The notes under the pieces are model-generated. The model was not told where the DNA came from and did no database searches. It worked only from the letters and a program-made list of their open reading frames with translations. Positions 18,777 to 27,950 of a DNA stretch of 38,616 nucleotides are shown here, in pieces. The stretch lies in NCBI GenBank assembly GCA_937929815.1, contig CALFUW010000067.1, forward strand, positions 1-38,616, written 5' to 3'. Numbering within the stretch: position 1 is the stretch's first letter; each line of letters opens with the position of its first letter. Source of the stretch: an uncultured Flavobacteriales bacterium (lineage in GTDB: Bacteria; Bacteroidota; Bacteroidia; Flavobacteriales; Schleiferiaceae). Position numbers and translations under genes: made by a program.

Positions 18777-19703
18777 CTATGGACTCTTTATGAATTCAAT
18801 GTTTCGCCTGAATCCCTGAAATTTGGTTCGTTTGATCGCTGATTTTGAAAAAAGCTGGTTGAATAGTTCGATTTCTAGGTTTTCTAACAGTTCGTCAGTT
18901 GCACTTTTCAGTTGATCAGAGGGCTCAAAACGGGGTTCTGAATGCGCTTGTGAAAATCGGTTCCACGGACACACTTCCTGACAGATGTCACAGCCAAAAA
19001 TCCAGCCCCCCATGTGGTCCTTGAATTCAAGTGGCAGTTCTTTTCTGTATTCAATGGTCAAATAAGAAATACATCGGTTGCTGTCCACCACGTAAGGTTC
19101 AATAATGGCATCCGTCGGGCATGAATCAATGCAGCGAGTGCATGTACCACAGTGGTCTGTGACTGGGGGGTCTTCCTCCAAGGCAATATCCATCAGGACT
19201 GTCGCGAGAAAATAAAAGGACCCCTGACCTTTTGTCAATAAAAGGGAATGCTTTCCCACCCAGCCTATGCCGGATCGCTCTCCCCAGGCACGCTCCATTA
19301 CAGGTCCTGAATCCACAAACATCCTGTAGTTAAAATCTCCAAATTTATCCTCCACCATGGTCATTAGTGTGCTGAGTTTGTCTCTCAAAACCTGATGATA
19401 GTCCTCACCGTATGCATATCTGGAAATCTTGTATTTGTCCATTGACAATGATTCAGATGGATAGTAGTTATTAGAAAAGACGATGACAGTCTTACATCCA
19501 TCCAACAAGAGTCTCGGATCCAGTCGTTTGTCAAAATGATTTTCCATCCAAAGCATTTCACCATGATAACCAGCTCTCAGCCACTTCTCGAGTAATGGGG
19601 CTTCCCTTTCCAAAAAGGCAGCTCTTGCAAAACGGACATTAGCAAAACCAAGTATTTTCGCTTGAGATTTAATATAATCCTTAATATTTTCAATATATAT
19701 CAC
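18777..19703 (-). CDS. queG: Epoxyqueuosine reductase
   Basis: 308 aa; ferredoxin-like clusters CGTCTRCIDSCPTDAI and CDICQEVCPWNRF; N-terminal IKSQAKILGFANVRFARA. Confidence 0.95.
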   Translation of the reverse strand: MIYIENIKDYIKSQAKILGFANVRFARAAFLEREAPLLEKWLRAGYHGEMLWMENHFDKRLDPRLLLDGCKTVIVFSNNYYPSESLSMDKYKISRYAYGEDYHQVLRDKLSTLMTMVEDKFGDFNYRMFVDSGPVMERAWGERSGIGWVGKHSLLLTKGQGSFYFLATVLMDIALEEDPPVTDHCGTCTRCIDSCPTDAIIEPYVVDSNRCISYLTIEYRKELPLEFKDHMGGWIFGCDICQEVCPWNRFSQAHSEPRFEPSDQLKSATDELLENLEIELFNQLFSKSAIKRTKFQGFRRNIEFIKSP

Positions 19704-19757
19704 TTAAATATAATATTTAGTAAAATTATTTTTTTATAATTAATTTTTAATGAAACT

Positions 19758-19786
19758 AAAAAAATACCTGGAAGCAGGTATTTTTT
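19758..19786. terminator. Symmetric terminator-like hairpin in the divergent queG / 80-aa ORF region
   Basis: aaaaaatacctg-gaag-caggtatttttt: perfect stem with a 4-nt loop; A/T runs on both sides, so it is terminator-like in either direction. Confidence 0.6.
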
Positions 19787-19831
19787 CTTCTTTTTTGTGC
19801 GTATTTTTTTGTATGTATAAAAGTAAGGACT

Positions 19832-20074
19832 ATGGATAAAATATGGATTCTCATAAAGGGAATTGTTGCAATAGCTTCCATGGTACTGGGATTTGTCATT
19901 GATTCATGCAATCGAGTTGAACAAAACAAAAAAATCACCGATAAAGAAATCAACAACGACAGTATTGCATACATCATATCTAACAAAAAAATGAAAACAA
20001 TTCAGGTTAAAGGAGATAAAATTTTAATCCTTGAACAAGACGGAAAAATCTATGTGCATGAAACTAAAGAGTAG
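19832..20074 (+). CDS. Small single-TM hypothetical protein (80 aa)
   Basis: MDKIWILIKGIVAIASMVLGFVIDSCNRVEQ... hydrophobic N-terminus and a charged C-terminal half (IQVKGDKILILEQDGKIYVHE). Followed by a hairpin and an intrinsic terminator. Confidence 0.6.
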   Translation: MDKIWILIKGIVAIASMVLGFVIDSCNRVEQNKKITDKEINNDSIAYIISNKKMKTIQVKGDKILILEQDGKIYVHETKE

Positions 20075-20093
20075 GTTGTGGTTTGTTTAACAT

Positions 20094-20117
20094 GTGTCAG
20101 GCTTACACGACTGACAC
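20094..20117 (+). other. Stem-loop in the 3' region of the 80-aa gene
   Basis: gtgtcag (20094-20100) / ctgacac (20111-20117), 7-bp perfect inverted repeat. Confidence 0.55.
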
Positions 20118-20121
20118 GAAG

Positions 20122-20153
20122 AGCCCCGAAACGTGATGTGGAGGGGCTTTTTT
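20122..20153 (+). terminator. Intrinsic terminator of the 80-aa gene
   Basis: agcccc (20122-20127) / ggggct (20143-20148) followed by a T run. Confidence 0.7.
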
Positions 20154-20204
20154 GTAGATGGAAGTTTAATAGCTCGTTGAGAAATCAGCTATCTTTCAAA
20201 TTCC

Positions 20205-20212
20205 TACCTTTG
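20205..20212 (+). promoter_or_regulatory. Putative -7 element for the DEAD-box helicase
   Basis: TACCTTTG (TAnnTTTG) about 120 bp upstream of ATG 20333, implying a leader of roughly 110 nt. Confidence 0.45.
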
Positions 20213-20332
20213 CATGCGTTTGCAAGTTGCCTATCCTGCGCCGATACGTTTTTCAGAATAGCTTACTCTGGGGGTTCATAGCTGGTGTTGACGGGTGATT
20301 TGCCCGATATTTTAACCAACTTTTATTATTAC

Positions 20333-22003
20333 ATGAACACATTTGAGTCTTTAGGACTTAGTAACGTCCTTCTAAAAGCTATTACCGAGATGGGTTACAA
20401 ACAGCCCACACCTGTGCAATCAGAGGCGATTCCACTTCTCATCCGTGAGAACACAGATATTATATCCCTTGCGCAAACAGGCACGGGAAAAACGGCTGCA
20501 TTCGGTCTTCCGATTCTTGAAAAAATTGAATCCGGAAAAAATTCGCCTCAGGCCTTGATTCTTTCACCTACGCGAGAACTCTGCATCCAAATCGCCGGAG
20601 AACTTGAAAAATTTTCAAAATACATCGACGTAAGAATAGTCCCTGTTTACGGTGGAGCCAACATGACTACCCAAATCAGGCAGCTGAGACAAGGGGCAGA
20701 TATCATTGTAGCTACTCCGGGACGACTGATTGATCTTATCGAGCGCAGTATTATTCAACTCGATACGATTAAGATAGTCGTCTTAGATGAGGCTGATGAA
20801 ATGCTTTCTATGGGTTTTAAGGAGGACATTGACACAATTCTCAGTCAGACTCATCCGGATCGTCTGACCTGGTTGTTTTCTGCTACCATGCCAGAGGATA
20901 TACGGAGGATTTCAAAGACTTATATGAAGGATCCTAAGCAAATTTCTGTTGCCGGTGGTGGTCAGGTCAATGAAAACATAGAACATATCTACCATCTCAT
21001 CGACGGACGCGACAGAATCAAAGTACTGACAAGGGTTCTTGACTTCTATCCCGATATATATGCCATTGTTTTTTGTCAGACAAAAATCGAAACCCAACAG
21101 GTGGCAGATAAGCTCATTGACCACGGATATCCGGCCGGATCGCTACATGGCGACATGAGCCAGGCTCAGCGTGAGCAAATGATGAATGCTTTCCGAAAGA
21201 AAGCAATCACCATATTGGTAGCCACGGATGTAGCCGCCAGGGGCATCGATGTGGAAGATGTCACACATGTAATCCACTTTCACCTACCGGATGATTTGGA
21301 ATCATTTACTCACAGAAGCGGTCGCACTGCCCGGGCGGGCAAAAAGGGTACTTCTATTGCTCTGGTTAGTAAAAATGAAATGCACAGGCTCAGAACCCTT
21401 GAGAAAATAATTAAGAGAAAAATTCAGTATGCCAAAGTACCATCGGGCATGGAAGTTTGTACGCACCAAATGCAATATTTGATCAATCGAATCACTACCG
21501 AAGAGGTTAATCCTCTGGCAGTGGAGGAATTTAAACCTCTTCTTGACGACCTGCTTGAGAAGTATCATCCCCGTGAACTCGTAGAGAAAATATTTAGCAT
21601 GGAATTTAACCGCCTTCTGGAAATGTACCGTAATGCCCCTGACCTCAATATCAGTCCGGATAGATCAGGGAAATCATATGACGAGGCCTCATACCATAGC
21701 AGAGACATCAAGCGCTGGTATATCAATATTGGAATAAAAGACGGTATGTATTGGCAGGATGTCAAAGACTTTCTTAAAGAAAAAGGCAATCTCGGCAAAA
21801 ATGATATAAATGGTGTAGAGACCTTATCGTCTTTTTCTACATTTAAATGCTCCGAGGAGGTATGCCGCCGGATTCAGAAAGGCATTCAAGGACTTACACT
21901 AAGCGGCCGGAAGATTTTTATCAAAGAAGACAGCAAAAAAGAGACATACCATCGTAGCCCGGAAAGAAATCAAACCAGGAAACAAAAGGGTCAAACATTT
22001 TAA
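20333..22003 (+). CDS. deaD: DEAD-box ATP-dependent RNA helicase with C-terminal DbpA/CsdA-like RNA-binding domain
   Basis: Q motif, AQTGTGKTAAFGLPILE, PTRELCIQIA, VLDEADEMLSMGF, SATMP, HRSGRTARAGKKG; C-terminal RRM-like segment WYINIGIKDGMYWQDVKDFLKE. The track start at 20285 (GTG) adds a non-conserved extension; ATG 20333 (MNTFESLGLSNVLLKAI) is preferred. Confidence 0.93.
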   Translation: MNTFESLGLSNVLLKAITEMGYKQPTPVQSEAIPLLIRENTDIISLAQTGTGKTAAFGLPILEKIESGKNSPQALILSPTRELCIQIAGELEKFSKYIDVRIVPVYGGANMTTQIRQLRQGADIIVATPGRLIDLIERSIIQLDTIKIVVLDEADEMLSMGFKEDIDTILSQTHPDRLTWLFSATMPEDIRRISKTYMKDPKQISVAGGGQVNENIEHIYHLIDGRDRIKVLTRVLDFYPDIYAIVFCQTKIETQQVADKLIDHGYPAGSLHGDMSQAQREQMMNAFRKKAITILVATDVAARGIDVEDVTHVIHFHLPDDLESFTHRSGRTARAGKKGTSIALVSKNEMHRLRTLEKIIKRKIQYAKVPSGMEVCTHQMQYLINRITTEEVNPLAVEEFKPLLDDLLEKYHPRELVEKIFSMEFNRLLEMYRNAPDLNISPDRSGKSYDEASYHSRDIKRWYINIGIKDGMYWQDVKDFLKEKGNLGKNDINGVETLSSFSTFKCSEEVCRRIQKGIQGLTLSGRKIFIKEDSKKETYHRSPERNQTRKQKGQTF

Positions 22004-22101
22004 ATATTAAAATATTAAACTCAATAAAAATAATCTCGGATTAAAAAATACCATATAATTCAATTCTGACCGTACAATTATCTTGCGGCCGATTCACATA
22101 A

Positions 22102-22878
22102 TTGGATTTTCCAACTTTGAATACAGAGATCTATAAACTTATTCAGGACCAAGTGCGTCAAGGCAGAAAAATGCTTGCTGTCCTTATTGATCCTGACAAA
22201 AATGACAAAAAATCCCTTTTAAAATTGCTCCGTCATTGCGAGATGGCGGATGTCGATTTCTTATTCATCGGCGGATCACTCATGGTGAAAGATACACTTG
22301 ACGCGACTATTGATATTGTAAAATCTAATTCTGCTCTTCCATGCATTCTCTTTCCAGGCAGTGTCATGCAGATCTCCTCGAGAGCGGATGCCATATTGTT
22401 TTTATCACTCATTTCCGGCCGTAATCCAGAGCTACTCATCGGCAGTCAGGTCGTTGCAGCTCCTTACATTCTTGAGGCCGGACTACAAACCATCGCTACG
22501 GGCTATATGCTTATCCACTGCGGAAACTTTACTACCGCCCATTACATGTCCGGCAGCATGCCGATTCCTTCGCATAAACACGATATCGCTGCCATGACTG
22601 CCCTGGCAGGACAGATGCTCGGACTGCAGACCATTTATATGGATGGGGGCTCAGGTGCAGCACACCCGATCGATCCGGCCATGATTGCAGCAGTGCGCAG
22701 ACAGGTTTCAATCCCAATCATCGTGGGAGGAGGGATAAGAACGGAAGAACAGGCACAACAGGCATTCGAAGCAGGTGCCGACATTCTGGTGGTGGGAAAT
22801 GCTCTTGAGAGCCATCCTGAGTTTGTATTGAATCTAGGTAAAGTGAAAAAAGGCTTTTCATTAGATCCAATAAACTGA
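22102..22878 (+). CDS. pcrB: Geranylgeranylglyceryl/heptaprenylglyceryl phosphate synthase family (PcrB/GGGPS)
   Basis: 258 aa TIM barrel; KMLAVLIDPDKNDKKSLLKLL, FLFIGGSLM, ILFPGSVMQIS, IYMDGGSGAAHPI, PIIVGGGIRTEEQAQQAFEAGADILVVGNALE. TTG start. Confidence 0.93.
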   Translation: MDFPTLNTEIYKLIQDQVRQGRKMLAVLIDPDKNDKKSLLKLLRHCEMADVDFLFIGGSLMVKDTLDATIDIVKSNSALPCILFPGSVMQISSRADAILFLSLISGRNPELLIGSQVVAAPYILEAGLQTIATGYMLIHCGNFTTAHYMSGSMPIPSHKHDIAAMTALAGQMLGLQTIYMDGGSGAAHPIDPAMIAAVRRQVSIPIIVGGGIRTEEQAQQAFEAGADILVVGNALESHPEFVLNLGKVKKGFSLDPIN

Positions 22879-22889
22879 GTAACCGGGAT

Positions 22890-23954
22890 TTAAAAACTGG
22901 TTTGATATCCCAGGCTTATACCAAAATTCTGAAAACGGCCAAACATCAGCTGACTGTTTAGGAAAAAAAATCTCCAGGTAAGCACTGCGCCCACACCTGC
23001 ATTCAAAAAAGTATTAGAATCAGTAAATTGAACAGGATCTGTAACACTAAAGCGAATCCCTTGCAATACTCCGGCAGGAACACCCACGTAGTCAGAAAAC
23101 GTGTAGTTAAACGTGCCTTTCAGGGCTGCACTTGAGTTCATGGATATAAAATTCGCCGAAAAATAAGGCTTTACAAATCCAAATTGCCTTGAAACGGTCA
23201 TTTCAAATGAAAAGCTTCTGTTATCGATTTCAAATCGATTGGGATTGGGAGAATTAACAAAATCTTCTCCAATGAAACTCATTTGATTGTAATTGACACC
23301 TAAAATCAGTTCCACGGGCAGATTAAACCATCCGAGTGGATTGTGCATTAGTGACAGACCAAAGGACCCGAAACGAATGTTATCACCTACGATCGCGGGA
23401 ATATACCTGATCGCAACACCTGTATGAACTGGAAACCACGCACCAATCTGCAAGCTCGCGGTAGGCACTATCGGTACACGAAAACCAAATCCTTGAGACA
23501 CATCAATCTCTGCACGCACGTGATGTCCTCTGATCGGATCAAAAATCCGATTGCCATTATTGTCCGTCACATAAAAATAGATGAGGTTGTCTACCTCACC
23601 CCCCACAATGGTTGGCAAAATATTTCTCGAGGGGTTTCGCAGTTCGAAATTTGAAGTGCGATTGATGCCGAAAAAATCAAATTCTGTCAGTAAAATAGGT
23701 AGAAACGATGCTCCGGCAGTCAGATTTAACGAAAAATTATATGATCCTGAGGTCTGAAAGGGTAGTTGCCATAGCAGGGGATTTACGTTAGCCGCTCCAT
23801 CAAAAGCCGGCGATAAATACGCTTCCATGTAGGCGTTCATATTTTGCCGGAACTCGTTGGCAATGCGTTCATTATTAAACTGTGCAATTGCTGGCTGGAG
23901 AAAAAAATATAATGTAGATAAAATTAAATTGCTGAATATTAGTACTTTTCTCAT
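22890..23954 (-). CDS. Hypothetical outer-membrane beta-barrel protein (DUF6588-like)
   Basis: 354 aa; signal peptide ending ...FLQPAIAQ, beta-barrel-like alternation, terminal aromatic strand (FGISLGYQTSF). Confidence 0.65.
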   Translation of the reverse strand: MRKVLIFSNLILSTLYFFLQPAIAQFNNERIANEFRQNMNAYMEAYLSPAFDGAANVNPLLWQLPFQTSGSYNFSLNLTAGASFLPILLTEFDFFGINRTSNFELRNPSRNILPTIVGGEVDNLIYFYVTDNNGNRIFDPIRGHHVRAEIDVSQGFGFRVPIVPTASLQIGAWFPVHTGVAIRYIPAIVGDNIRFGSFGLSLMHNPLGWFNLPVELILGVNYNQMSFIGEDFVNSPNPNRFEIDNRSFSFEMTVSRQFGFVKPYFSANFISMNSSAALKGTFNYTFSDYVGVPAGVLQGIRFSVTDPVQFTDSNTFLNAGVGAVLTWRFFFLNSQLMFGRFQNFGISLGYQTSF

Positions 23955-23971
23955 CTACAACAAGTTGAGGA

Positions 23972-23979
23972 CAAATATA
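23972..23979 (-). promoter_or_regulatory. Putative -7 element for the OM protein gene
   Basis: Minus strand TATATTTG (TAnnTTTG), 18 bp upstream of the start codon. Confidence 0.45.
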
Positions 23980-24104
23980 TCTGTATATATCCAGTGATTT
24001 TGTTGGATTTTTGGACGACGTAATCAGAAGTTAAATGATATCGGAACGGCCATCTGCATGCTGGCAAAGTTTAGGTTTTTGGTTGGATCTCGCTTCTAAA
24101 ATCA

Positions 24105-25781
24105 ATGAATTGGATTGATTGGATGGTCATCATACTGAGCATTGGGCTCATTGCGGGCTATGGCATCTGGCATACGCGCAAGGTAGGATCTGTAACGGAG
24201 TTTCTCAAAGGAGGAGATGCACGATGGTGGAGCGTAGGTCTGTCGGTGATGGCGACCCAGGCCAGTGCAATCACATTTCTATCTGCGCCTGGCCTTGGTT
24301 ATGAAAGCGGATTGCGCTTTGCACAGTTTTATCTTGGACTTCCGGTAGCGGTTTGGTTTATTAGCCGGTTTTTCGTTGATGAATATTACCGTAGTCGTGT
24401 GGTCACTGCATACGAATACCTTGAACAACGTTTTGACCTTCGAATACGGCTATTGGCATCGTTTTTATTTTTAGTTCAAAGGGGGATGGCAGCAGGAATT
24501 ACGATCTACGCGCCGGCCATTGTATTATGCATGTTATTTGGCTGGAATTTGTCGACTACATGTGTTGTAATCGGACTGATCGTCATTGCTTACACTGTAT
24601 CAGGGGGTACCAGAGCGGTGTCTGTCACCCACCGTTGGCAGATGGGGGTCATTTTTTTATCCCTGTTTGTGGTAGCCGCCATACTGCTGAATAAAATTTC
24701 AGCGGTAGCATCAGTGAGCACTCTGCTTGATGCTGCTGCCTACTCTGGAAAATTGGATATGCTGGAGTGGACTTTTGACCTGAGCACACGATATACTGTA
24801 TGGAGCGGATTGCTTGGGGGATTTTTTCTGTCGCTCAGCTATTTTGGAACGGATCAGAGCCAGGTTCAGCGGTATCTGTCGGGTACGGATGTAGGAGTGG
24901 CCCGCAAAGGACTCTACTTCAATGCGATTTTAAAAATCCCTATGCAGGTTTTTATCCTTTTTATTGGGGTTTTGGTTTGGATGTTTTTTCTGTTGGAAGG
25001 ACAGCCACTGATCTTCAACCCGACTTCGAGTGCGAATGCTAAAGCCTTTGAATCAATCCATTTAAAAGATATCGAACGCGACTTTTACCGGCAACAAGAA
25101 GAATTAAAAGATATGGTCCACAGCAATAAAGGCACAAATGCCTCTGAGATCAGCGAGAGGGCCAGGACCGTACATGCTTTACGTGACGACTATATGGCCC
25201 TTTATCAGGAGGAGACCGGTCAAATCCTCCCGAAGGATACCAATTTTGTCTTTCTGCATTTTGTAATACACCATCTGCCTCACGGACTCATAGGACTGGT
25301 CGTGGTTATGGTGCTGTCTGCAGCCATGAGCAGTACAGCCGGCGAACTGAATGCCCTGGCAACGACGACTATGGTTGATTACGTAGAAAGGCTCGGCCTT
25401 GTAAAGCGGGAGAGCCGGTCAAAGCTATTGATTACCCGAATTACTACCTTTATATGGGGTATTTTGGCTATTGGATTTGCGATCGTGGCCTCTCTGTTTG
25501 ACAATCTCATCGAGATGGTCAATATTATTGGATCGCTTTTTTACGGAACGATCCTCGGAATTTTTCTAGCGGCTTTTTTTATAAAAAAAACCTCATCCAA
25601 CTTTTTGCTCATAAATGCCATAATTGCACAATCTACTATACTAGTGATTCACTTTGCCAAAGACCGGTTCCTCGCCTGGAATATTGAATATTTGTGGTAC
25701 AATGTTCTTGCTGCTTTGTTTATTTTGGGTACGAATTGGGTGAGGTCACTACTGGCGAGATCGATAGCCGCGAAAGGTTGA
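24105..25781 (+). CDS. Sodium:solute symporter (SSS family)
   Basis: 558 aa multi-TM; WWSVGLSVMATQASAITFLSAPGLGYESGLRFAQFY, LSYFGTDQSQVQRYLSGTD, SAAMSSTAGELNALATTTMVDY. Confidence 0.93.
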   Translation: MNWIDWMVIILSIGLIAGYGIWHTRKVGSVTEFLKGGDARWWSVGLSVMATQASAITFLSAPGLGYESGLRFAQFYLGLPVAVWFISRFFVDEYYRSRVVTAYEYLEQRFDLRIRLLASFLFLVQRGMAAGITIYAPAIVLCMLFGWNLSTTCVVIGLIVIAYTVSGGTRAVSVTHRWQMGVIFLSLFVVAAILLNKISAVASVSTLLDAAAYSGKLDMLEWTFDLSTRYTVWSGLLGGFFLSLSYFGTDQSQVQRYLSGTDVGVARKGLYFNAILKIPMQVFILFIGVLVWMFFLLEGQPLIFNPTSSANAKAFESIHLKDIERDFYRQQEELKDMVHSNKGTNASEISERARTVHALRDDYMALYQEETGQILPKDTNFVFLHFVIHHLPHGLIGLVVVMVLSAAMSSTAGELNALATTTMVDYVERLGLVKRESRSKLLITRITTFIWGILAIGFAIVASLFDNLIEMVNIIGSLFYGTILGIFLAAFFIKKTSSNFLLINAIIAQSTILVIHFAKDRFLAWNIEYLWYNVLAALFILGTNWVRSLLARSIAAKG

Positions 25782-25782
25782 T

Positions 25783-26667
25783 TTATTTCAGATAGAATGT
25801 ATCGCCGGGAAGGTGAATGTGCATAGTCAAATCTCCAAATCCGATAAGGTCTTCCCTTCGTTTTGGAGTGCCAGCCCGAATTTGTACGATTTGCCCTGAC
25901 CCGATAGCCACGGCAACACTGTCATCTGTTACAATGGCGGAAGATTCTTCCACTCCAATGCCGTTGAGCATAGGCAACTCAAACAGGGCTGAAATCAGCC
26001 TGTTGTAACGGCTTCGGGCAATGAAATGCTGATCGATGATGCACGATCTCAAAAATCCAGCTCCGGACATAAGCTCAACATTATCCGCGATAAGACGACT
26101 GAATGTGGCTTCATATTCCGGATATTTCAGTTGATTGCCTGTAATCATATATTCACTCATGACCGCTGCTCCGGCGCTGGTACCGGCGATATGACCTCCT
26201 GACAATCGGTACTTGTTTAGGTCATCCAGCACATCGGCGAGCGACAGCGACTGCATCAGGCGATTCTGATCACCTCCGGTGAAGAAGACCAGCTTAACTC
26301 TCGCCGTATCCGGGGGGTAGTAATCCGGCCGGGTGTAAAAAACGTAAGGTTTTGGAATCAATCCCATTCGCTCAAAGTCGAACGCCACATACCAATAGGC
26401 CGAGTCCGGCTCTTCACTTGCCATTGGCGCAATCCAAACAGTATCGCCTGGTCGTAAATCGCAGTACCGAATGATGTGTGACAGCAGGGTATCTGTGCGT
26501 TTTCCTCCACCAATGGCGATGAACCAACCCGGTGCATTTCCTGAGGAGGTATCATTCTGCACCGAATACGGTTGGTTAGGATTAACACACGATGTCGAAA
26601 AATAAATCCATATTGAAAAATAGGAAAGGCGGTAGAATATCTTTGAAATATGTTTATTCTTCAGCAT
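25783..26667 (-). CDS. Cyanophycinase-like S51-family serine peptidase, predicted lipoprotein
   Basis: [46 protein letters not shown] (Ser nucleophile), [27 protein letters not shown]. The N-terminus from Met 26667 contains a hydrophobic stretch ending in Cys (WIYFSTSC). Confidence 0.88.
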   Translation of the reverse strand: MLKNKHISKIFYRLSYFSIWIYFSTSCVNPNQPYSVQNDTSSGNAPGWFIAIGGGKRTDTLLSHIIRYCDLRPGDTVWIAPMASEEPDSAYWYVAFDFERMGLIPKPYVFYTRPDYYPPDTARVKLVFFTGGDQNRLMQSLSLADVLDDLNKYRLSGGHIAGTSAGAAVMSEYMITGNQLKYPEYEATFSRLIADNVELMSGAGFLRSCIIDQHFIARSRYNRLISALFELPMLNGIGVEESSAIVTDDSVAVAIGSGQIVQIRAGTPKRREDLIGFGDLTMHIHLPGDTFYLK

Positions 26668-27610
26668 ACACGCCCATTGAAGTAAATTTTTTAATGCGGA
26701 GGTTGACCCGTTCATCCGGTGTTAATTTTTCAAGCTCATCCAAGGCAGTTTTGATGTGCTGTTTTACTGTCTGAAAGGTGGTTTCGTGGTCGGTATGGGC
26801 CCCACCGAGCGGCTCGGGAATGATTCCATCGATGAGTTTGTTATGTAGCATGTCTTTGGCGGTAAGTTTCAAAGCTTCGGCTGCTTTTTCTTTAAAGTTC
26901 CAGCTTCGCCAGAGAATAGAAGAGCAACTTTCGGGAGAGATGACCGAGTACCAGGTGTTTTCGAGCATGTATACCCTGTCGCCCACACCGATACCAAGGG
27001 CACCGCCCGAGGCCCCTTCCCCGATGATGATACAAATGACAGGAATCTTCAGGACACTCATTTCCATCAGATTACGTGCTATAGCTTCCCCTTGTCCACG
27101 CTCTTCAGCTTCTAGACCCGGATAGGCTCCCGGAGTGTCAATCAGAGTGACTACAGGCTTTCCAAATTTTTCTGCCATCTTCATAAGTCGGAGCGCTTTG
27201 CGATACCCTTCAGGATTGGCCATTCCGAAATTTCGGTACTGCCGCATTTTGGTATTGATTCCTTTTTGCTGCCCGATAAACATCACACCCCGACCATCCA
27301 GCAACCCCCAACCTCCGATCATTGCTTTATCATCCTTCACTCCGCGGTCTCCGTGAAGCTCTAAAAACTGTCCGTTTGTCAGATAATTGATATACGCCAG
27401 GGTATACGGGCGATTGGGATGACGGCTAAGTTGAACGCGTTGCCATGCAGTTAGATTCTCATATATATGTCTGCGGGTTTCTGTTAGTCGGTTTTTAAGT
27501 TCATCAATAGTAGCTGTCATATCCACTTTTGATTCTTCCTGCAGTTGAATAGCCTTCGAGATTTGTTCTTCCAACTCCTTAACAGGCAATTCAAAATCCA
27601 GATAATCCAT
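26654..27610 (-). CDS. accA: Acetyl-CoA carboxylase carboxyltransferase subunit alpha
   Basis: 318 aa; [72 protein letters not shown]. Confidence 0.97.
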   Translation of the reverse strand: MDYLDFELPVKELEEQISKAIQLQEESKVDMTATIDELKNRLTETRRHIYENLTAWQRVQLSRHPNRPYTLAYINYLTNGQFLELHGDRGVKDDKAMIGGWGLLDGRGVMFIGQQKGINTKMRQYRNFGMANPEGYRKALRLMKMAEKFGKPVVTLIDTPGAYPGLEAEERGQGEAIARNLMEMSVLKIPVICIIIGEGASGGALGIGVGDRVYMLENTWYSVISPESCSSILWRSWNFKEKAAEALKLTAKDMLHNKLIDGIIPEPLGGAHTDHETTFQTVKQHIKTALDELEKLTPDERVNLRIKKFTSMGVYAEE

Positions 27611-27887
27611 ACGAATCGGACAATTAATAAATACTGGCGAAAGGTATAAAAATTACCCCAATAACAAGAATGTATTAAAGATGCTACCAATAATCCCGGC
27701 ATTTGAAGGCAGCTTGCATAAGACCAATGCCTGCACGCTATTTATGAGAAGGAATGGATTTTTATAAGAATTGGGAATACCAGCTCTTTGAAAGAGATTC
27801 TAAGATCGTTGCTTTTCTGTGTATATAATTGCCTGTCCCGTACCCTTTCATAGGCCATTAGGTACACTGCCGATGACGAGAAATATT

Positions 27888-27920
27888 AAAAAAAAAAGCC
27901 CACCATTGTATTGGTGGGCT
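27888..27920 (-). terminator. Intrinsic terminator of the efflux operon (minus strand)
   Basis: agcccacca (27897-27905) / tggtgggct (27912-27920), followed on the minus strand by a run of T. Confidence 0.85.
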
Positions 27921-27950
27921 CATCATCTGATGGGTTGTGGAGAGCAGAGT

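Noticed and set aside
19756-19986. Hydrophobic 76-aa minus-strand ORF opposite the 80-aa gene, considered as a type I toxin/antisense pair
   Set aside because: Hydrophobicity is explained by reverse-complement composition, and the ORF end runs through the hairpin. There is no independent evidence for a toxin-antitoxin pair.
20078-20281. 67-aa plus-strand ORF downstream of the 80-aa gene
   Set aside because: It spans the stem-loop, the intrinsic terminator and the putative helicase promoter, so it is better explained as non-coding intergenic sequence.
27611-27887. Intergenic region considered for a tRNA, ncRNA or mobile-element remnant
   Set aside because: No cloverleaf, inverted repeat or direct-repeat structure was found by eye apart from the efflux-operon terminator.
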